From positions 32,299 through 82,327 of the forward strand of contig NYVG01000008.1 in NCBI GenBank assembly GCA_002684495.1: DNA of 50,029 bases, in the 5' to 3' direction. The DNA comes from Gammaproteobacteria bacterium (GTDB lineage Bacteria > Pseudomonadota > Gammaproteobacteria > Pseudomonadales > Azotimanducaceae). Under the pieces are notes generated by a model. It saw nothing but the letters and a program-made list of their open reading frames with translations. It made no database searches and had not been told where the DNA came from. The position numbers and the translations under genes are program-made. Positions 42,986 to 50,029 of the stretch are shown in pieces (the first letter of the stretch is position 1; each line of letters opens with the position of its first letter).

Positions 42986-44200
42986 ATGCTAACTGTATCA
43001 AAGCCACGAGATCTAAAAAAACTCCGTCGCCTCGCGTTGTACGGCCAGGGCTTAACCACTGCCAGCGCCTTTGGGCACGGACACGCAGCAGCGTTGTCTG
43101 CGATAGAGCACTTGGGTTATGTGCAATTAGACAGCATCAGCGTGATAGAGCGGGCGCACAACCACACATGGTTCAGTCGGGTTCCTAACTTCAACCCGGG
43201 TTTAAGTAACGACATGTTGGAACAGGGTGAGATATACGAATATTGGGCCCATGCCGCAGCCTATATGCCAATGCGAGACTTTCGTTTTTCGCTTATCGAC
43301 AAAGCCCGGGTACGCGCTGGCGAACACCGCAGCAAGCTTCCCAAAGATACCAAGCTGATGAACAAAGTGATGCAGCGAATTCGCATCGATGGCCCAATGA
43401 GCACCCGGGATCTTGAAACTCCTCGGACCAAACGCAGCGGCTGGTGGGATTGGAAACCTGCCAAAAAAGCCGCCGAGCGGCTGTATCTGCAGGGTGATCT
43501 AATGATCTGCTCGCGCGCCGGCTTTCAGAAAACCTACGATCTGACTGAACGCGTCTTGCCGAGTTCAGCTGCCACCATAATGCCAAGCCTAAGCGAGTGG
43601 GCTAATCACCTGATCGACGAACAATTGAATTGCCATAGTCTGGTGACCCTGCCAGGCATTACCTATAGCCGACGTCATGCCGGCCTTACCCGGGCGGTTA
43701 AGGCTGAAGTGCTACACCGCCTTGCAATGGCAGAACTGCAGCAAGTGCAGCTACCTAACAATCAAGTCTATTACTCGCGCCCGGGACTATTAGACCAGCC
43801 GCTACCTCGAGTAAGTTCACAACTGCAGATACTGTCGCCCTTCGACAACCTCGTTATTCAACGGGCGCGACTACACTCGCTGTTCAACTTCGATTATCAA
43901 ATTGAATGTTATGTGCCTGCAGCTAAACGTCGCTATGGCTATTTTGCGTTGCCGCTATTGTACCGGGATGAACTAGTGGGCCGGATAGATTGCAAAGCCC
44001 ATCGCGCGCAACGGCATTTGGCTCTGCAAAGCGTACATTTGCAGTGTAAAGAGGCAGACACTGATTCCGTGTGCCGGGCGTTAGCTGCCGCCTTACCGGA
44101 GTTTGCCAAGTTCCAAGACTGCGACACCGTAAGCTGCGAGCAGGTATCGCCGCGATCCGCTACACGAGTTCTACAGCGCGCATTGGCGCGACACTTCTAG
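42986..44200 (+). CDS. ycaQ: YcaQ-type (AlkX/AlkZ-like) DNA interstrand-crosslink glycosylase
   Basis: Winged-helix DNA glycosylase of 404 residues, the usual length for E. coli YcaQ, which unhooks crosslinked and alkylated bases. The catalytic QxD motif is Gln47-Leu48-Asp49 in LGYVQLDSISVIERAHNH. EYWAHAAAYMPM and the tandem winged-helix region with LYLQGDLMICSRAGFQKTYDL follow, and a beta-barrel domain near the C-terminus (YFALPLLYRDELVGRIDCKA) completes the family layout. QxD rather than QxQ places it in the YcaQ/AlkX group. The ATG at 42986 has no obvious ribosome site. The gene is followed by uup in the same direction after 76 bases. Confidence 0.88.
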   Translation: MLTVSKPRDLKKLRRLALYGQGLTTASAFGHGHAAALSAIEHLGYVQLDSISVIERAHNHTWFSRVPNFNPGLSNDMLEQGEIYEYWAHAAAYMPMRDFRFSLIDKARVRAGEHRSKLPKDTKLMNKVMQRIRIDGPMSTRDLETPRTKRSGWWDWKPAKKAAERLYLQGDLMICSRAGFQKTYDLTERVLPSSAATIMPSLSEWANHLIDEQLNCHSLVTLPGITYSRRHAGLTRAVKAEVLHRLAMAELQQVQLPNNQVYYSRPGLLDQPLPRVSSQLQILSPFDNLVIQRARLHSLFNFDYQIECYVPAAKRRYGYFALPLLYRDELVGRIDCKAHRAQRHLALQSVHLQCKEADTDSVCRALAAALPEFAKFQDCDTVSCEQVSPRSATRVLQRALARHF

Positions 44201-44276
44201 TCCATAAAAATACCCCACCGCGCCTATTCAACCCTGCAACCGCTATAATGTGGCGCTTGCTAACTTTGACCACCTT

Positions 44277-46064
44277 ATGAGTCTTATTCGCTGCGACAAC
44301 TTATCCATTGCCTTTGGCGATACACCGCTATTGGACAATGCCCATCTGAGCATTGAGGGCAATGAGCGCGTATGCCTAATTGGTCGGAACGGCGCAGGCA
44401 AATCAACACTGCTGAAAATTCTCAGTGGCGATCAACTCGCCGATCAGGGCACCGTACAAGCTCGGAGCGGGCTACGCATCAGCAGCCTTGCACAACAACT
44501 ACCGGTTGCAGACGACACCACAGTAATGGACAGCGTCCGTGCGGGGCTTGCCGACCAGTTCCGTCTAATCGACGAATACACGGAACTCAGTACTCGCGCC
44601 ACTGACGATGCTGACTTAGCCAAGCTCGAGCAGCTACAGTCGCAAATCGATACCTTGGGCGGATGGCAGCCAGAACAACAGGCCGAGAGTATCGTCACCC
44701 AATTAGCTCTACCGGCCTCTGCGTTAATGGCAGAGTTATCGGGTGGCTGGCGCCGGCGCGTTGCTCTGGCACGAGCCTTGGTCAACAAACCGGATTTGCT
44801 GTTACTGGACGAACCCACCAACCACTTAGACATTGCGACCATCGAGTGGCTGGAACACGAGGTACGCGGCTACGCAGGGAGCGTAGTATTTATTACCCAC
44901 GATCGGGCATTCTTACAAAAACTCGCCACACGCATTGTTGAAATTGATCGTGGCCAGGTCGTAAGTTGGCCCGGCGACTACAACAACTATCTGCGCTTGA
45001 AGGAACAAGCGCTCGAAGAGGAACAAGCCCATAACGCCCTCTTCGACAAACGCCTCGCCGACGAGGAAGTGTGGATTCGTCAGGGTATAAAGGCGCGACG
45101 CACGCGCAACGAAGGCCGCGTGCGCGCCCTCAAGGCGCTGCGCGTCGAGCGCAGCCAACGTATTGAGCAACAGGGCCGCGCCCAAGTAGAGGTATCTGAC
45201 GCAAAAGAATCCGGTCGCAAGGTTGTGGAGGCAAAAAACGTCAGCCACAGCTTCGGTAACGACAGTCTACTCAGCGACTTCAGTCTACGGGTTATGCGCG
45301 GCGATCGAATCGGCTTAGTGGGCAACAATGGCGTGGGTAAAACAACCCTGCTGAAAATTTTGTTGGGTGAATTGCAACCGGATCGGGGCAGCGTAACGTT
45401 GGGTACACAACTGAGCGTAGGCTACTTTGATCAAGTACGGCAAACCTTGAATCGCGACCAGACCGTGGCGTGGAATGTCGCCGAAGGTCGAGATCATGTC
45501 ACCATTAATGGTGCTGACCGGCACATTGTCGGCTACCTGAAAAACTTTCTGTTCACGCCACAACGGGCACGCACACCAGTACACAAATTGTCTGGCGGCG
45601 AGTGTAATCGGCTGATGCTGGCGAAGCTGTTCGCCCGGGCCAATAACCTATTGGTGCTGGACGAACCTACCAATGATCTCGACATTGAAATGCTCGAAGT
45701 GCTGGAGCAAAAGCTGGTGGAATTTCAGGGCACCTTGATCGTGGTGTCCCACGACCGCGCCTTTATGGACAACGTGGTTACCAGCACCCTGGTGTTTGAG
45801 GACAGTGGCGACATCATCGACTACCCAGGCGGTTTCAGCGATTGGGAGGCTCGGGGACGGGCTCTACGCATCGCAGACGCACCGGGAGCCGAGCAACAAA
45901 AAACAAACAACCCTACGTCGGAAGCAACCAGCTCGACAACCCCAGCCACAACTGCAGAACCAAAAGCCCAGCAGAAAAAACGCCTTAGCTACAAACTGCA
46001 ACGGGAACTAGAGCAACTGCCGGAGCAGATCGAAGCGCTGGAGCAACAGGTGGCGTCATTATAG
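44277..46064 (+). CDS. uup: ABC-F ATPase Uup, ended early by an amber codon
   Basis: Soluble tandem ABC ATPase of the ABC-F group; Uup binds ribosomes and branched DNA and affects precise transposon excision. Domain 1: Walker A GRNGAGKST, signature LSGGWRRRVALARAL, Walker B LLLLDEPTNHLD. The linker carries the arm (KRLADEEVWIRQGIKARRTRNEGRV). Domain 2: GNNGVGKTT, LSGGECNRLMLAKL, LLVLDEPTNDLD. ATG at 44277 begins the conserved MSLIRCDNLSIAFGD. The C-terminal coiled coil that binds DNA in E. coli Uup starts at about KKRLSYKLQRELEQLP but is cut by TAG at 46062, giving 595 residues. The frame continues downstream with the rest of the coiled coil (see next entry). Confidence 0.93.
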   Translation: MSLIRCDNLSIAFGDTPLLDNAHLSIEGNERVCLIGRNGAGKSTLLKILSGDQLADQGTVQARSGLRISSLAQQLPVADDTTVMDSVRAGLADQFRLIDEYTELSTRATDDADLAKLEQLQSQIDTLGGWQPEQQAESIVTQLALPASALMAELSGGWRRRVALARALVNKPDLLLLDEPTNHLDIATIEWLEHEVRGYAGSVVFITHDRAFLQKLATRIVEIDRGQVVSWPGDYNNYLRLKEQALEEEQAHNALFDKRLADEEVWIRQGIKARRTRNEGRVRALKALRVERSQRIEQQGRAQVEVSDAKESGRKVVEAKNVSHSFGNDSLLSDFSLRVMRGDRIGLVGNNGVGKTTLLKILLGELQPDRGSVTLGTQLSVGYFDQVRQTLNRDQTVAWNVAEGRDHVTINGADRHIVGYLKNFLFTPQRARTPVHKLSGGECNRLMLAKLFARANNLLVLDEPTNDLDIEMLEVLEQKLVEFQGTLIVVSHDRAFMDNVVTSTLVFEDSGDIIDYPGGFSDWEARGRALRIADAPGAEQQKTNNPTSEATSSTTPATTAEPKAQQKKRLSYKLQRELEQLPEQIEALEQQVASL

Positions 46065-46202
46065 GAGCAAACCGCAGCGGCGGATTTCTTTCAGCGTCCG
46101 TTCGAACAGACAGAGCCAGTACTGAAAGCGCTCGCAGACACCCAAGCCCAACTGGACGAAGTAACCGAGCGCTGGATTGAACTGGACGAACAAAGCACCT
46201 GA
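46065..46202 (+). other. orphaned C-terminal coiled-coil end of Uup after the amber stop
   Basis: After TAG at 46062-46064 the same frame stays open for 45 codons to TGA at 46200-46202. It reads as the expected end of a Uup coiled coil: ADFFQRPFEQTEPVLKAL, then AQLDEVTERWIELDEQST. The TGA is one base from the end of the convergent histidine-phosphatase gene, the spacing expected for the original end of uup. A single base change (CAG to TAG, for example) accounts for it. Confidence 0.8.
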
Positions 46203-46203
46203 C

Positions 46204-46923
46204 TCAGGGCGACAACAAGTTCTCATCCACTTTGACAATACCTCCATGCTGGCTACGCAGCAGCAATTGTCCCTGTTCGCGATACATAAGCAGACCGTCG
46301 AGAAAGTCCACCGGCGCCGCGGCAATGGGCTCTAGGCCCGACCCGTGGCGCACGGTGTAGACCGTCATGTCGTGGCTAACGCACAAATCCAGCTGCGGCT
46401 TTGCGCCCAGTGCCGGGGCGTCTAACTTGCCGCGCAGCACCCGCAACACCATCGCGACAGCCACATTAGTCGGCATCATCACATCCTCGGCGATATCGCC
46501 ACCAAACCACTGAGTTAAATACGCGGCTAACCCGCCACTCATGCTCATGCCCTTCCACATACGAACGTGATCCAAAGCGTAGAAAATCCCCAGCGCTTCC
46601 AACGGTCGTACGCTTTGCATGTTCTGCGCTGCGCCTTTGAGCACCAACTCCGCTGTTTCCACGCAACGTTCCGGCGGACTGGCATAGCCGCGCAATTGAA
46701 TGTCCGCCGTTAACGCGCCGCCCATAGCCACAGCCAACTCGCGACCGTGATCAGTTAACGGATTAAGTAAGTCGTTTATGTCGCGATTGTACTCTCGCGC
46801 CGAGTGACGCATCAATAACACCCCACGCTGGCCGCCATTGCCAAAGTGATCATTGACCATCTTTGCGGTCGCTTGGCCGTAGTCGGTACGAGTATCTGCA
46901 TTAAAGCCGGCATCAGCTGTCAT
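46204..46923 (-). CDS. histidine phosphatase superfamily protein
   Basis: A 239-residue phosphatase-fold protein. The RHG-type motif is LLMRHSARE with Arg39 and the phospho-accepting His40; a second Arg lies in SPPERCVETAE, and the second catalytic His is in CVSHDMTVY. The order and spacing fit the acid-phosphatase branch more than phosphoglycerate mutase. No signal peptide is visible, so it is likely cytoplasmic. AAGGAACGCT precedes the ATG. It lies tail to tail with uup and head to head with the SDR gene. The substrate is unknown. Confidence 0.8.
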   Translation of the reverse strand: MTADAGFNADTRTDYGQATAKMVNDHFGNGGQRGVLLMRHSAREYNRDINDLLNPLTDHGRELAVAMGGALTADIQLRGYASPPERCVETAELVLKGAAQNMQSVRPLEALGIFYALDHVRMWKGMSMSGGLAAYLTQWFGGDIAEDVMMPTNVAVAMVLRVLRGKLDAPALGAKPQLDLCVSHDMTVYTVRHGSGLEPIAAAPVDFLDGLLMYREQGQLLLRSQHGGIVKVDENLLSP

Positions 46924-47036
46924 AGCGTTCCTTGTGGTAATTCAACTCCGAGTATTGGTATGTTAGCCCAAGCGGCGGCGGGAGTGGCAGCGCTGCACAA
47001 TCACAGGGGACGCCAACAACAGGCTGGGAGCACAAC

Positions 47037-47951
47037 ATGCAAAGACTAGAAGACAAGATCGCCGTCGTTACCGGCGCAGGCCGAGGCATCGGTAAAGAAA
47101 TCGCCTTATTGATGGCATCCTTGGGCGCCAAAGTTGTTGTGAACGATCTGGGCGGTAATACCGACGGCACGGGTACAGGCAAAATTGCTGATGATGTCGT
47201 GGCAGAAATACGTGCCGCCGGCGGCGAGGCTGTCTCTAATACCGATTCCGTTGCCGAGGTCGGCGGTGGCGAGGCCTTGGTGCAAACCGCACTGGACAAC
47301 TTCGGCGGTATGGACATCTTAGTAAATAACGCGGGCATTTTGCGCGACCGTACCATTTTCAAAATGGAAGAGTCCGACTGGGATGCGGTAATCGCCGTAC
47401 ACCTGAAGGGCCACTATTGCTGCACTCGGCCTTTCGCCAACTACATCCGCAGTGAAAACCGTACTGGCGGTCGTATCATCAATTTCTCCAGCGTCTCAGG
47501 TCTGTATGGCAACTTTGGCCAGGCTAACTATGCGGCGGCCAAGGCCGGCATCGCCGGCTTCTCTAGAGTCATGGCTCTAGAATTGGCAAAGTATGGCTGT
47601 ACCAGCAACACCATTTCCCCGGGCGCATTAACCCGCATGACCATACCCCTGCGCGAAAACCGCGGCGAGAATGTTGGCGACAGCGAAATCGAAAGCGGTG
47701 GTCCACAGCACATCGCACCCATCTGTGCCTGGCTTGCCAGCGACGCTTCGGCAGGTATCACTTCCGAGATCTTTCACACTGGTCGCGGCGGCATCGCAAT
47801 TATGCAGCAACCGAAAATCATCAAGCAGTTTAAGAAGCGCGGCAGCGTATGGACCATGGACGAACTGGATCAGATTGTGCCCCAGCTAATCGACGCGAAG
47901 AAAGCCAATGTGGCGGCTGCAGATGAGAGTGGCAAACCGATAGAGCTTTAG
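47037..47951 (+). CDS. short-chain dehydrogenase (3-hydroxyacyl-CoA dehydrogenase-like SDR)
   Basis: NAD(P)-dependent oxidoreductase of 304 residues. The cofactor motif is TGAGRGIG (12-19), followed by NNAG at 97-100, the catalytic Ser in NFSSVSG (about 152), Tyr165 and Lys169 in ANYAAAK. VVVNDLGGNTDGTG and the overall length resemble the dehydrogenase unit of peroxisomal multifunctional enzyme 2, which oxidises (R)-3-hydroxyacyl-CoA. The C-terminal 50 residues (IIKQFKKRGSVWTMDELDQI) extend past the core SDR fold as in that group. It would fit downstream of a MaoC-type R-hydratase such as that at 15201-15674, though the genes are far apart. Confidence 0.87.
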   Translation: MQRLEDKIAVVTGAGRGIGKEIALLMASLGAKVVVNDLGGNTDGTGTGKIADDVVAEIRAAGGEAVSNTDSVAEVGGGEALVQTALDNFGGMDILVNNAGILRDRTIFKMEESDWDAVIAVHLKGHYCCTRPFANYIRSENRTGGRIINFSSVSGLYGNFGQANYAAAKAGIAGFSRVMALELAKYGCTSNTISPGALTRMTIPLRENRGENVGDSEIESGGPQHIAPICAWLASDASAGITSEIFHTGRGGIAIMQQPKIIKQFKKRGSVWTMDELDQIVPQLIDAKKANVAAADESGKPIEL

Positions 47952-48020
47952 GCCCGAGGCAAAATTAACCCAACCAATCCGAATACCAACACAACGGTAA
48001 TCGGAACCTAGGGCAGCGAA

Positions 48021-49676
48021 TCAGAAATACCATGCCCAGCGCAGGTAATAGCGGTCGCTGCCGCCTTGGGTATGGATCTCACCCTGGGGACTAATCGCCG
48101 CGAGCAGTGGTGCAAATTCGTCGCCTGCATCAGCATAGCCGCCGATATAACCGAACTGCAGTCGTTGATTTTGCGCGGCGTCTACTGAGACCTGACCCTG
48201 CAGCAGTGCGCTGCCATCGCTAAGATTATTGATCACCGACAGCGACTGGGTTACTAACGGATGCCACTGATAACTGGCGCCAAGGGCGAGGTAGTCGCGC
48301 ATTAAATTGAACACTTCGCCTCGCAGCAATGCGGTCTGCAGCTGGCGCGGCAACGCCTCTCCGGCAGTGGGCATATGCTGCATACCAAAGTCGTTATGGA
48401 AATATTCTGCGAACACGTAAGCCATACGATCACGGATCGGGAAGGCCACATCAGCGTTAACAATGCCCAGCAAACGCCAACGATCACCACTCACTAGCCC
48501 CTCCCGCCAGGCCAGGTCTGTACGGATTACTGCCGGCCCTACAGGCTGGCGCACACTCAGGCCTACAAAGTTTTGGTCGTAGTGGTTAGCAACGATCAAC
48601 TCAAATTCACTATTGCGCAGGTAACCATGCCACTTGGCCGCGGTACTGCTGACCCCGCTGCGTATTTGCTGGCGTTCATCGCGGCGCATCACATGCAGCA
48701 CCTGCAGGTCATGGCCATTGGGCAACAAGCGTTCCACCAGCACGAGGTCGTCGCCATTTTTGTAGTCCCGATCTACCGCTGTGGGAGCGAAGGGATTAAA
48801 GGGATCTAACGGCTGGAAAACAATACCACTGCCCCAACTGACCGCTTGACGACCAAGGGTGACGCTCCAATCCGCCTGGTGCCACTGCATGCTCAGACGA
48901 TCGATGCGGTGCGACCATTGGTGCCGCGCCCCTGCATCGGTCTGCCAGGTCATGTCCAGTAGACGCCCAGCATCGGTAGTGGCCACTTGGTCTATCTGCC
49001 CAAGGGCCGCCTGACCCCACTGCACCGCATCGCCAGCCTGCAATAGCGTGCTGTGATGCAGTTGGAACTGCAGTGGTCCAACTATTTTGTTCAAGATGAT
49101 GCGTAAGTCACCGCTGGCATCCGTTGTGGGGTTGCTCACCTGCATGCGCTGCCAATCCGACCCCGGTAAATCTGCCGCCAGGGCAAAGCCTTTAACCCGT
49201 GCATCCACCTGCATGGGCTGTGCGATAGGCCGCGGTTTTTTCTTCGTTTGGGCTCTTGGAACCGGCCGTGGCTGCGCCGCGGACTGCACCGGTGTCGCCT
49301 TGGGAACTGGACTGGTCGGTAACGCTGCGGTCTGGCTCACCTCAGCTTTAGGGCGCGCTTGCCCAGCCAGAGTCAGTAGCCACGCGTCAGGGTATTTGAG
49401 CTGTCGCAATTGTTGCAGCAGTCGCTGGCGGTTTTGTGCCGTGGCGGCCACAAGCACCCGCGTACGTCCATTAGCAGCCAGCAACCTGACGGGAGCGTTT
49501 ATTCCGCGTTGGCGTAAATGTGTTTCTGCACTGGTCCGGGCGCGCTCGGCATTACCTTGATCCGCATAGCTGCCCACGACTATGGCGTATTCGTCGGCCC
49601 ATACCACCTGCGCCGTAACAACACTCAGCGCCACCGCCATAAGCACTCTTGCGAAACCGCCCAGCGCGTTAATCAT
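48021..49676 (-). CDS. SPOR-domain / outer-membrane beta-barrel fusion protein
   Basis: An exported protein of 551 residues in three parts. After a signal peptide (1-27, ending VVWA) comes a SPOR-like domain (about 28-105: YAIVVGSYADQGNAERA, then RVLVAATAQNRQRLLQQLRQL), which in other proteins binds denuded septal peptidoglycan. Next is a Pro-, Ala- and Lys-rich linker (about 106-170). The remaining 380 residues alternate polar and aromatic residues and end in YYLRWAWYF with a terminal Phe, the mark of an outer-membrane barrel. Start at 49676 is chosen because this ATG overlaps the end of the ABC ATPase gene (ATGATTAA), implying coupled translation. The barrel may be the outer-membrane part or a partner of that transporter. 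Confidence 0.72.
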   Translation of the reverse strand: MINALGGFARVLMAVALSVVTAQVVWADEYAIVVGSYADQGNAERARTSAETHLRQRGINAPVRLLAANGRTRVLVAATAQNRQRLLQQLRQLKYPDAWLLTLAGQARPKAEVSQTAALPTSPVPKATPVQSAAQPRPVPRAQTKKKPRPIAQPMQVDARVKGFALAADLPGSDWQRMQVSNPTTDASGDLRIILNKIVGPLQFQLHHSTLLQAGDAVQWGQAALGQIDQVATTDAGRLLDMTWQTDAGARHQWSHRIDRLSMQWHQADWSVTLGRQAVSWGSGIVFQPLDPFNPFAPTAVDRDYKNGDDLVLVERLLPNGHDLQVLHVMRRDERQQIRSGVSSTAAKWHGYLRNSEFELIVANHYDQNFVGLSVRQPVGPAVIRTDLAWREGLVSGDRWRLLGIVNADVAFPIRDRMAYVFAEYFHNDFGMQHMPTAGEALPRQLQTALLRGEVFNLMRDYLALGASYQWHPLVTQSLSVINNLSDGSALLQGQVSVDAAQNQRLQFGYIGGYADAGDEFAPLLAAISPQGEIHTQGGSDRYYLRWAWYF

Positions 49677-50029
49677 TGCGATCGATAAGTCCGTCCAACA
49701 AATGCACTTGGCGCCCTGCATGAGCCATTACCATAGGGTCGTGGGTTGCTGTGATGATAGTCATGCCATGGTCAGAGTTTAGCTTACTCATAAGCACTAG
49801 CAATTCTTCTGTGGTCGTGGAATCCAAGTTTGCCGTGGGTTCGTCGGCGACCAGTAATACCGGTTCGGTAACGATGGCTCGAGCGATCGCGACACGTTGT
49901 TGCTGGCCACCCGACAATTCCCCAGGAAGCCGATCGCCGAGTTCTCCAAGACCCAAATTTGCGAGCGCCTGTTCAGCCCGCTGGCGCCGCTGCTGTTTAT
50001 CCACTCCCTGCAATTGCAGGATAAATTCA
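49669..50029 (-). CDS. ABC transporter ATPase, LolD/MacB type (5' end outside the window)
   Basis: C-terminal half of an ABC ATPase; the gene runs off the window end, so Walker A is not seen. Visible are the loop before the signature (ILQLQGVDKQQRRQRAE), signature LSGGQQQRVAIARAI, Walker B VLLVADEPTANLDS and the switch histidine in TATHDPMV. ADEPTANLD and the short C-terminus place it with LolD/MacB/FtsE-type ATPases that pair with FtsX-like permeases and move lipoproteins or peptides across the envelope by mechanotransmission. Its last eight bases overlap the SPOR/barrel gene. Confidence 0.88.
   Translation of the reverse strand, partial: EFILQLQGVDKQQRRQRAEQALANLGLGELGDRLPGELSGGQQQRVAIARAIVTEPVLLVADEPTANLDSTTTEELLVLMSKLNSDHGMTIITATHDPMVMAHAGRQVHLLDGLIDRND

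Noticed and set aside
46062-46202. TAG read as an amino acid (pyrrolysine or amber recoding), also considered for 26520 and 7382
   Set aside because: TAG is the ordinary stop of several intact genes here (for example at 5470, 21932, 30493, 44200 and 47951), and the disrupted genes also include a TAA and a frameshift. Independent lesions or errors explain the pattern better.
49087-49560. Cys- and Arg-rich frame antisense to the SPOR/barrel gene
   Set aside because: Composition is the shadow of the Pro/Ala/Lys-rich linker on the other strand.

Overview
The window looks like chromosomal DNA of a heterotrophic, probably marine, gammaproteobacterium. The basis is gene content: a full-length AcnB-type aconitase, Uup, YcaQ, RibA, gamma-glutamyltransferase, exported sulfatase and dipeptidase, and many acyl-CoA and oxygenase genes. 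The taxonomic placement is inference. I see no rRNA, tRNA, CRISPR array, prophage or insertion sequence. Genes are closely packed on both strands, and no stretch over 300 bases lacks coding sequence or recognisable remnants of it.

Layout. 14-3446: a KDPGal aldolase, then a leftward group (acyl-CoA dehydrogenase, hotdog protein, small membrane protein) with a terminator-shaped hairpin in its leader. 3581-5163: a sulfite-oxidase-like molybdoenzyme with a monohaem cytochrome c. 5480-7225: a MATE pump and an HxlR regulator with a strong inverted repeat in the shared promoter. 7385-7915: a nitroreductase that has lost its 5' end. 7985-11065: exported M19 dipeptidase homologue and membrane-anchored sulfatase. 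11096-19132: metallo-beta-lactamase-fold protein, PI-PLC, RibA, LLM oxidoreductase, MaoC, glycosyltransferase, glycerophosphodiesterase and patatin, rich in phospholipid-cleaving enzymes. 19206-23188: two MFS transporters around a beta-propeller glycosidase-like protein. 23403-29399: family III CoA-transferase, LarB and LarE (nickel-pincer cofactor synthesis), a broken PhyH dioxygenase, a TauD dioxygenase and an aldo/keto reductase. 29559-33268: zinc-ribbon protein, TerB protein and AcnB. 33324-41019: a signalling and ion-channel block. 41095-50029: Ggt, YcaQ, Uup with an amber stop, histidine phosphatase, SDR, a SPOR/beta-barrel protein and a partial ABC ATPase.

The most unusual locus is 33983-41019. 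A voltage-sensor-type potassium channel with a C-terminal zinc ribbon is divergent from a four-gene run: a TonB-C-domain protein, a 1006-residue hybrid histidine kinase with two receivers, a CASTOR/POLLUX-like ion channel with two nucleotide-binding-type domains, and a stand-alone receiver. I infer a phosphorelay tied to ion flux across the inner membrane. I do not know a described system of this composition.

A second theme is gene damage. Four genes carry apparent lesions: a 5'-truncated nitroreductase, two in-frame stops at the front of the PhyH gene, a one-base frameshift at the front of the POLLUX-like gene, and an amber codon before the last 46 codons of uup. These may be real decay, strain polymorphism or assembly errors. 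TAG is used as a normal stop elsewhere in the window, so global recoding is unlikely.
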